Assembly (NCBI GenBank): GCA_017936245.1
Contig: JAGBFY010000377.1
Span: 1 to 9,545 of the forward strand
Length of the DNA: 9,545 nt
Direction of reading: 5' to 3'
From: Kiritimatiellia bacterium
GTDB taxonomy: Bacteria; Verrucomicrobiota; Kiritimatiellia; RFP12; UBA1067
Both the position numbers and the translations under genes were made by a program. The notes under the pieces are model-generated. The model searched no databases. It worked only from the letters and a program-made list of their open reading frames with translations, and had not been told where the DNA came from. Position 1 is the stretch's first letter, and each line of letters begins with the position of its first letter. Of the stretch, positions 4,704-9,545 are shown piece after piece.

Positions 4704-7034
4704 TCAGAACTCCACTTTAATCGACGATATCTCAAATCCGTGCGGACAGTTGAGAGCCGTTCCATACAGCCACTGTCCAAACGCAAGCGAAATCCCCTTC
4801 AAACGGCTCATGTCCGGCCGGGTGCCGTCGTTGCGCCGCGTCTTCCAGTACGGACGGAAATCCTCGATCGGCACACGTATTGTGCGCCACTGGGGAGTTA
4901 GGGCGAGATCGACGCCCCAATTGCCGCCGTCCTCTCCGGTAAAGACGACTTCGACTTTCTTTGTGTCGAGCGATGCAGCACGCGCCCGCACGAGAAGAGC
5001 CTTTCCGCGTCCTGCATCGCCAAAGTGCATACGGAAACTGTCCAGCTCGCAATACACGGGCTGCGCCGCAAAACCTTTTTTGTCCGCCCGGTCGAAGGAA
5101 CCCGCATCGGCCGTTATGCGCAACGCAGGGGTTCCGTTCTCATCCCGCGAAAGGCTTTTGCGCACACCGCGTGTCGTATGTTTAAACGGAGTTTTCATCA
5201 CCGAACACGCGTCGAAGAAATCCCAATCGGACACATCCCGGATGAGCCGCACCGGGAAAACATCCGTACGGTCGCCCGCCACCGTCTGAACCGTCACGAT
5301 AATGTTTGTAGCCCCGAGCGCACTTCCGCCGAATGTCATCGGACATCCCTGACGCCAGCGTGTCGGCACATGGGAAAACGACACCCCGGATGGATTCGAT
5401 TCCGCCGCAGGCGCCATGTACCGGGGAGTGTCCAGACCCGACACCGCCGAACGCGCCGCGGCATCATACGCCGGGACATTCTCAAGCACATAGTCGCCGG
5501 GAGACAACCGCACCGCACCGTTCTGCGCAGTCGCAAATACAGTCCCGTCCGACATTGCATGCCTTACACGATAGGATTCGCCAAGATCAGGCAGACGTAC
5601 GGTCAGTTTCCGCACACAAGGAAGGACGGAGATTTTTGCAGCGGCATCGTACGAATACAGATCGCCATCCGTAAAGACATCCGGATACAGCTGCAAACGC
5701 CAAATGCCGTCAGCCGCCTTGTCGAGGAAGTAAATGCCGTTGCCGGATGCGGCGACAACAGAGGAGGACCCAATGCCCCAAACGCGGCGCAAACGCGCCG
5801 GACAGGGCGGAGGATCGCATGGATCGGCGGTGTAGAGATATTCATGCTCAGTCACCATCTGCGAAAGATTCCGCTCGGCATCAACGAGGAAAGGCGAAAA
5901 CACCCGCTTATGCGAACCAGTCTCGCTCGCGCATCCGCGCGGCCACAGACTGAATGCCCGCGCCGCAATCGCCAGCGAAAGCGCTTTAGCCGGCGTATAG
6001 ACGAGATTCAGATGATGCGTCTTCCAGTTCAGGTTGTTGGAGGCCAACGGCAACGCATCATACTGGAACTGCGCCGCCACCTGCACCCCTTCATGGCGGA
6101 AAATGCGCGCCAATGCAGGATACAGGTATGCCCCCGGCGCATCGGGAGTGTCGAATTCATAAATCATGCGAGCCTTGCGGTCGATGGATGCATCAGGCTT
6201 GATTGTAGAGCCGTCAGGACCGGGGATGCGCTCATCCGGACGTGCCCGCCCTTTGGCGAGACCTCCCGGATAGAAACTTCCCGTCACGCCATCTATGCGG
6301 GCTTTTCCGGCGGCCGCGTTCCGCCCGTTCCATGAATTATAGAAAATCGGCTTCTTCGTACCGCTTTCGCGCAAAGCGTCAGCCAACGTATTGATGTAAT
6401 CGGTCACCGCCTCATCCGGATGCCCTGGCGGATAGAGCGGTTCATTCACAAGTTCAAAACAGAGCACCGCCGGATCGTCGGCATAGCGCTTTCCGGTGAC
6501 CGTGTTGACATGTTCGGCGAACTCCTTGAGAAAACGGGCCTGGGCGCGCCATGCCTTCGGATCCGCTGTCATCTCATGCATGGACCACTGTGCGGAGAAA
6601 CCGGCTTTCTCCGGCGCGAACACGCCGCCCCACCATGCAATGGGAGTAAGCACCGTGTAGATGCCGTTGCTGGCACAAAGATCGATCAGCTCATCCAAAA
6701 GCGCGATGTGCCTGTTGAAAACAAATCCTCCGTCCTGTGTCGAAAACTGCCGGTCAAACGTATGTATGCGGACGCAACCGATTCCCAACCGCCGAAAATG
6801 CGCGACATCGTCGCGCATGACCCGAGAAACATCAAACCCGCGATTGATCAACGCCATGTAATCCACAGTGAACGGCGCATAGTAGTTGACACCCAAAAGC
6901 GCGACCTCGCCGCCGTCGTCCATCCAACGCATAACACCGGAGCTGTCGACATTCACCGGACGGTCGGCGCGTGGAACAGCAGCAGAGATGACCGACCACA
7001 GCGTAAACAGCGCAAAAAAGACGGTTCTTTTCAT
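4704..7034 (-). CDS. Secreted clan GH-A (GH5-like) glycoside hydrolase with C-terminal carbohydrate-binding-like domain
   Basis: After a signal peptide (MKRTVFFALFTLWSVISAA) comes a TIM-barrel domain, about residues 35-350. It shows GVNYYAP, the strand GCVRIHTFDR, and CFELVNEP, in which E198 is the expected acid/base after strand 4. RMIYEFDTPD has E293 as the likely nucleophile after strand 7. These are clan GH-A hallmarks, and the layout fits GH5-type cellulase/mannanase relatives, but I cannot name the subfamily or substrate. A middle beta-rich region (about 400-525) precedes a C-terminal beta-sandwich (about 600-776) with the pattern WRTIRVPIEDF and a final FEISSIKVEF, as in galactose-binding-like modules. 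ATG 7034 has GGTGA about 10 nt upstream. An alternative GTG at 7046 overlaps the previous stop as GTGA and adds 4 residues. The stop codon is 1 nt before the next gene. Confidence 0.88.
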   Translation of the reverse strand: MKRTVFFALFTLWSVISAAVPRADRPVNVDSSGVMRWMDDGGEVALLGVNYYAPFTVDYMALINRGFDVSRVMRDDVAHFRRLGIGCVRIHTFDRQFSTQDGGFVFNRHIALLDELIDLCASNGIYTVLTPIAWWGGVFAPEKAGFSAQWSMHEMTADPKAWRAQARFLKEFAEHVNTVTGKRYADDPAVLCFELVNEPLYPPGHPDEAVTDYINTLADALRESGTKKPIFYNSWNGRNAAAGKARIDGVTGSFYPGGLAKGRARPDERIPGPDGSTIKPDASIDRKARMIYEFDTPDAPGAYLYPALARIFRHEGVQVAAQFQYDALPLASNNLNWKTHHLNLVYTPAKALSLAIAARAFSLWPRGCASETGSHKRVFSPFLVDAERNLSQMVTEHEYLYTADPCDPPPCPARLRRVWGIGSSSVVAASGNGIYFLDKAADGIWRLQLYPDVFTDGDLYSYDAAAKISVLPCVRKLTVRLPDLGESYRVRHAMSDGTVFATAQNGAVRLSPGDYVLENVPAYDAAARSAVSGLDTPRYMAPAAESNPSGVSFSHVPTRWRQGCPMTFGGSALGATNIIVTVQTVAGDRTDVFPVRLIRDVSDWDFFDACSVMKTPFKHTTRGVRKSLSRDENGTPALRITADAGSFDRADKKGFAAQPVYCELDSFRMHFGDAGRGKALLVRARAASLDTKKVEVVFTGEDGGNWGVDLALTPQWRTIRVPIEDFRPYWKTRRNDGTRPDMSRLKGISLAFGQWLYGTALNCPHGFEISSIKVEF

Positions 7035-7042
7035 GATATGCT

Positions 7043-8638
7043 TCACCGGAAGATTACCGTGGTCCCCGATGGAGGCATCGCCTTCAGGAATTCCGACGGC
7101 ATCAGCACCCCTTTCGTGATGCGCATTTCATTAATCCAGAATGTCGAATTAAAGTTTCTCCCGAACTCTAAAAACATACCGTCATCGACGCCGCGCCACG
7201 CCAGATTTTCAGTTCGTTCTCTGTAGACTTCCTCATAGTCGAAATAATAGCAGAACTCCGTAGCTCCATTCTCGAGAGGTACGGCCGTAAAGGCTACATG
7301 GTGCCACTTGCCGTCATGAAAAGAACATCCCACATGACATGCCCGCTGCTCGAAGGCAGAGTTCGCAGTACGTCCGGGAATCGGTTCGTACCCGTCCATA
7401 CGAAGCATGTACCCGTGCGAACCATCGATCTGAAGCAGCAGAGGAAACGGCACATCGCTCTCGGATATCCGTACAGGAGCGCTCCACTTGCTTGCCAGCG
7501 GTTCCGTCGCCCCCTTGATGAAAAATTCGATTGTCGCGGAATCGAGCGCACTGCGATGCATCGCCCAATATGGCAACTTGAACTTAAGCAGACCATCCAC
7601 CTTCAGCGACTGCCCGTTCTGGCGTCGGACGCTCCGGGGCGGTGCACCGACCGTGCCGACGCGCGAATTCCACACTTCCTGCGAAAATGCCGGCGTGCCG
7701 CTGATAAGCACCGGAGAGTCCTGTGAGTGGACCTTCGATGAAACATCACCCTCGAACGCGAGATGCAGAAGCGTTTCTTTGTCTCCAGGAACAGGATCGT
7801 CGCGAAGTTTAAGCAATTTGGACTCAGGGAGAGCACCCTTTGATATCCGGAATTCGTCAATGAAAAATGTCGAATTCTTATCACCCAATTTCAGGAAAAT
7901 CCTGTTGTCTCCCGAAGGCGTGCGTCCATGCCATGCAAACTCTTCAATCGTTTTACTGCCGTGAAACAGCTGAACATTGTCGAGATAGGCTTTAAAGACG
8001 GAACCCGCAACGGCCGACTCGGCTGAAAGCTGCTTGTCCATCTGCAGAACGACGCGGTGCCACTTGCCGTCGAACACAGGAATGTTCACAGGCCAGCTCT
8101 TGATAGGATTCACGCTGTCGAGGCGACAGTGAACTCCAGTTGGATTCAAAGTTGGATTGATCTGAACCAGAAACGTAAAAGGCTCGCCTGTGGCCGTTGT
8201 ACCCAATTGCAAATCAGACTCTTTTCCTTCCACGATTCCCATAAGCTGCGGCCAGTTTTTTGCATCTGGGAATCCGGTACTTTCCCCTTTTATGTGGAAT
8301 TCGACCGTCACCGACGTTATATGCCCGTCAAATCCGAAATCCGTTACATCCACAAAAGCCACCGACCTGTCCAGTTTCATGCAGTTTCCGTTTACACGCA
8401 CAGGCGAACGATCAATGACATTGACACCCGCGATACCGTCCGACGGATAGGAAATGCCGCCGCCGGCCGAAGAAAATGTCTTAACCGACACCGAATCCAT
8501 GCTGCCATCAAACGGCAGATGAAAGATCGTATCGCCGTCGCTCAAATCCGAACCGGACACCGGCACGGCAAAGCAGTCTAAAACCGCAAACCCAGCCGCA
8601 CCCGCAAGAACGGCGATCATTTTTTGAAGCTTCGTCAT
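7043..8638 (-). CDS. Secreted protein with two LamG/concanavalin A-like domains
   Basis: This is the first gene of the operon. It encodes 531 residues with a signal peptide (MTKLQKMIAVLAGAAGFAVL, cut near CFA-V). Two homologous beta-sandwich domains follow. Domain 1 (about 36-275) has IFHLPFDG, VTVEFHIKG, FDGKWHRVVL and STFFIDEFRISKG. Domain 2 (about 288-518) repeats these as LLHLAFEG, ATIEFFIKG, HDGKWHHVAF and STFWINEMRITKG. The final NEFRISKG-type strand is a hallmark of LamG-like lectin/glucanase folds. No catalytic motif is visible, so a glycan-binding or surface role supporting the following enzymes is inferred. The start is well supported: AGGAG about 8 nt before ATG 8638 and a promoter at 8719-8727. 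Such duplicated LamG proteins are common in Kiritimatiellota and relatives. Confidence 0.87.
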   Translation of the reverse strand: MTKLQKMIAVLAGAAGFAVLDCFAVPVSGSDLSDGDTIFHLPFDGSMDSVSVKTFSSAGGGISYPSDGIAGVNVIDRSPVRVNGNCMKLDRSVAFVDVTDFGFDGHITSVTVEFHIKGESTGFPDAKNWPQLMGIVEGKESDLQLGTTATGEPFTFLVQINPTLNPTGVHCRLDSVNPIKSWPVNIPVFDGKWHRVVLQMDKQLSAESAVAGSVFKAYLDNVQLFHGSKTIEEFAWHGRTPSGDNRIFLKLGDKNSTFFIDEFRISKGALPESKLLKLRDDPVPGDKETLLHLAFEGDVSSKVHSQDSPVLISGTPAFSQEVWNSRVGTVGAPPRSVRRQNGQSLKVDGLLKFKLPYWAMHRSALDSATIEFFIKGATEPLASKWSAPVRISESDVPFPLLLQIDGSHGYMLRMDGYEPIPGRTANSAFEQRACHVGCSFHDGKWHHVAFTAVPLENGATEFCYYFDYEEVYRERTENLAWRGVDDGMFLEFGRNFNSTFWINEMRITKGVLMPSEFLKAMPPSGTTVIFR

Positions 8639-8718
8639 ATTGATGTCTCCTTTTGTGCATTGCCGCCCAATCCACCCTAGACCGGGAACTGTGTGCGCAA
8701 CGAACGCAAATGACAGCT

Positions 8719-8727
8719 ATTGTAGCA
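8719..8727 (-). promoter_or_regulatory. Extended -10 promoter of the glycan operon
   Basis: On the minus strand TGCTACAAT gives a TG plus one base plus TACAAT (8724-8719), an extended -10 one base from consensus. No good -35 lies 16-18 nt upstream. Transcription would start near 8712, leaving a leader of about 74 nt before ATG 8638. The element is embedded in the inverted repeat GCTA-TTG-TAGC (8716-8726), so a bound repressor could block it. Confidence 0.5.
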
Positions 8728-8751
8728 GATAACACGCATAAAACACCTCTT

Positions 8752-8768
8752 TACAGCACAAAGCTGTA
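8752..8768. promoter_or_regulatory. Candidate operator TACAGC-N5-GCTGTA
   Basis: A perfect 6-bp inverted repeat with a 5-bp spacer is centred in the divergent control region, about 40-56 bp upstream of the predicted operon start. Its right half also pairs with TACAG at 8778-8782, giving a second inverted repeat CTGTA-N9-TACAG. Symmetric sites next to a divergent DNA-binding regulator are typical operators. That the neighbouring regulator binds here is inferred. Confidence 0.45.
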
Positions 8769-8802
8769 TATACCGCTTACAGACTGCACACACAGCTTGC
8801 TT

Positions 8803-8810
8803 TCGTACGA
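8803..8810. promoter_or_regulatory. Candidate autoregulatory operator, palindrome TCGTACGA
   Basis: This is a perfect 8-bp palindrome centred on GTAC, 3 bp upstream of the extended -10 of the regulator gene. Operators of AraR-type GntR proteins are also built around a GTAC-containing palindrome, so autoregulation is plausible. A palindrome of this length can occur by chance. Confidence 0.35.
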
Positions 8811-8812
8811 TT

Positions 8813-8821
8813 TGATATAAT
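8813..8821 (+). promoter_or_regulatory. Extended -10 promoter of the regulator gene (leaderless)
   Basis: TGATATAAT is a perfect extended -10 (TG, one base, TATAAT at 8816-8821). The start codon ATG begins at 8828, 7 nt after the -10, which is where transcription would be expected to start. No ribosome binding site lies in between. The mRNA is therefore probably leaderless. Confidence 0.6.
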
Positions 8822-8827
8822 TCTCAC

Positions 8828-9545
8828 ATGAATGACACCGCGGTAAGTTCCGGCAACAGCGCCCACGCCAATATATTCACCATCCTCCGCAAAGAGATTT
8901 TGCGGGGAAAATTCGAGGCGTCCAGAAAATTTCCGAGCGAACATCAGCTCATGCGCCGATTCAGAGTATCGCGTTCCACGGTCAGACTCGCACTGGAGAA
9001 ACTGAAACAAGACGGAATACTCGAAACCAGAAACGGTTCCGGCACCTACCTGAGCCCTCTCGCAAAGCGTGTCACCGGCCTGCTCGGATTGATAGTGCCG
9101 CACATAGCCGGAGGCGAAATAGCGACTCCCGTTTGCTCCGAAATCTCGAAAGTCGCAAGCGAAGCGGGATACACTCTGCTCTTCGGCAACGCCTCATCCG
9201 AAATCGACGACGTTCGTGCGCAGCGCTTCATGACGCTTGCATGGGACTATGTCTCGCATGGTGTGGCCGGAGTGTTCATTGAACCGATAGAACGTGTGCA
9301 GAACATGTCTTCCGTGACAATGCGAGTGATCAGTTTTCTTGAAGACCATCACATTCCGGTAATCCTTCTCGACAGAGACATCGTGCCGCCGCCGGAGCGG
9401 AGCAGATACGACCTCGTCACATTGGACAACGTGCAGATCGGATACCGACTCGCCACTCACCTGATCCAGCGCGGCGCCAAAAGCATATGTCTCTTCGGGA
9501 TGGAAAATTCGGCGCCGACCGTGACACTCCGTTTTCAGGGTGCAA
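8828..9545 (+). CDS. AraR-type transcriptional regulator: GntR winged helix plus LacI-like sensor domain (partial, runs off window)
   Basis: The 239 visible residues begin with a GntR-type winged helix (about 14-77). It has PSEHQLMRRFRVSRSTVRLA for the recognition region and GILETRNGSGTYL for the wing. From residue 81 a periplasmic-binding-protein-like sensor of the LacI/GalR type follows: VTGLLGLIVPHIAGG, GVAGVFIEPIE, IPVILLDRD and VTLDNVQIGYRLATHLIQRGAKSICLFG. The combination is that of AraR, which releases DNA when a sugar binds. The gene faces away from the hydrolase operon across a 189-bp spacer and is the obvious candidate for its repressor. The inducer is unknown. ATG 8828 is the only plausible start, because an in-frame stop lies at 8813-8815 and the next ATG is inside the winged helix. 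The C-terminus is outside the window. Confidence 0.9.
   Translation, partial: MNDTAVSSGNSAHANIFTILRKEILRGKFEASRKFPSEHQLMRRFRVSRSTVRLALEKLKQDGILETRNGSGTYLSPLAKRVTGLLGLIVPHIAGGEIATPVCSEISKVASEAGYTLLFGNASSEIDDVRAQRFMTLAWDYVSHGVAGVFIEPIERVQNMSSVTMRVISFLEDHHIPVILLDRDIVPPPERSRYDLVTLDNVQIGYRLATHLIQRGAKSICLFGMENSAPTVTLRFQGA

Noticed and set aside
4703..4786. N-terminal 28-residue extension of the GH127-like protein from ATG 4786
   Set aside because: It would overlap the 3' end of the upstream gene and bury the signal peptide. ATG 4702 has a ribosome site and the expected 1-nt spacing.
5025..6335. A 436-codon plus-strand open frame opposite the GH5-like gene
   Set aside because: Shadow frame of a well-supported hydrolase. 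The product is very arginine-rich, low in hydrophobic residues, and has no ribosome site.

Overview
The window looks like part of a polysaccharide- or glycan-utilisation locus from a member of the Planctomycetes-Verrucomicrobia-Lentisphaerae group; a Kiritimatiellota- or Lentisphaerota-like gut bacterium is the best guess. The grounds are a high-GC operon of secreted glycoside hydrolases, a two-LamG secreted protein, a GntR-LacI chimeric regulator, and no SusC/SusD pair. The phylum is inferred from gene content and was not tested.

Core, 834-8638, minus strand: four signal-peptide-bearing genes form one tight operon. In transcription order they are a secreted protein with two LamG-like (concanavalin A-type) domains, a clan GH-A (GH5-like) hydrolase with a C-terminal beta-sandwich, a GH127-like/DUF1680 protein, and a GH92 alpha-mannosidase-like protein. 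Gaps are 8 bp, 1 bp and a 10-bp overlap. The proteins probably act together outside the cytoplasm on a mixed glycan: carbohydrate binding, backbone cleavage, then removal of L-arabinofuranose-type and mannose side residues. No transporter lies in the window.

Right end, 8639-9545: a 189-bp divergent control region separates the operon from a plus-strand regulator (AraR type: GntR winged helix plus LacI-like sensor) that runs off the end. This spacer holds an extended -10 promoter on each strand and several inverted repeats that are candidate operators. The regulator's -10 sits so close to its ATG that its mRNA is probably leaderless.

Left end, 1-833: accessory DNA of different character. The first bases are domain V of a group II intron (minus strand). 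Just upstream of it in transcription order is an AT-rich stretch (about 29% GC at 121-240) with a TTGACA-type promoter, a strong AAGGAGG site, a 16-codon ORF and an 11-bp perfect hairpin overlapping the end of that ORF. Two tandem intrinsic terminators follow at higher coordinates, then a five-unit 7-bp repeat, then the broken C-terminal half of a VapC-like PIN toxin with its own promoter. The sequence between that remnant and the GH92 gene holds only this promoter and a weak hairpin.
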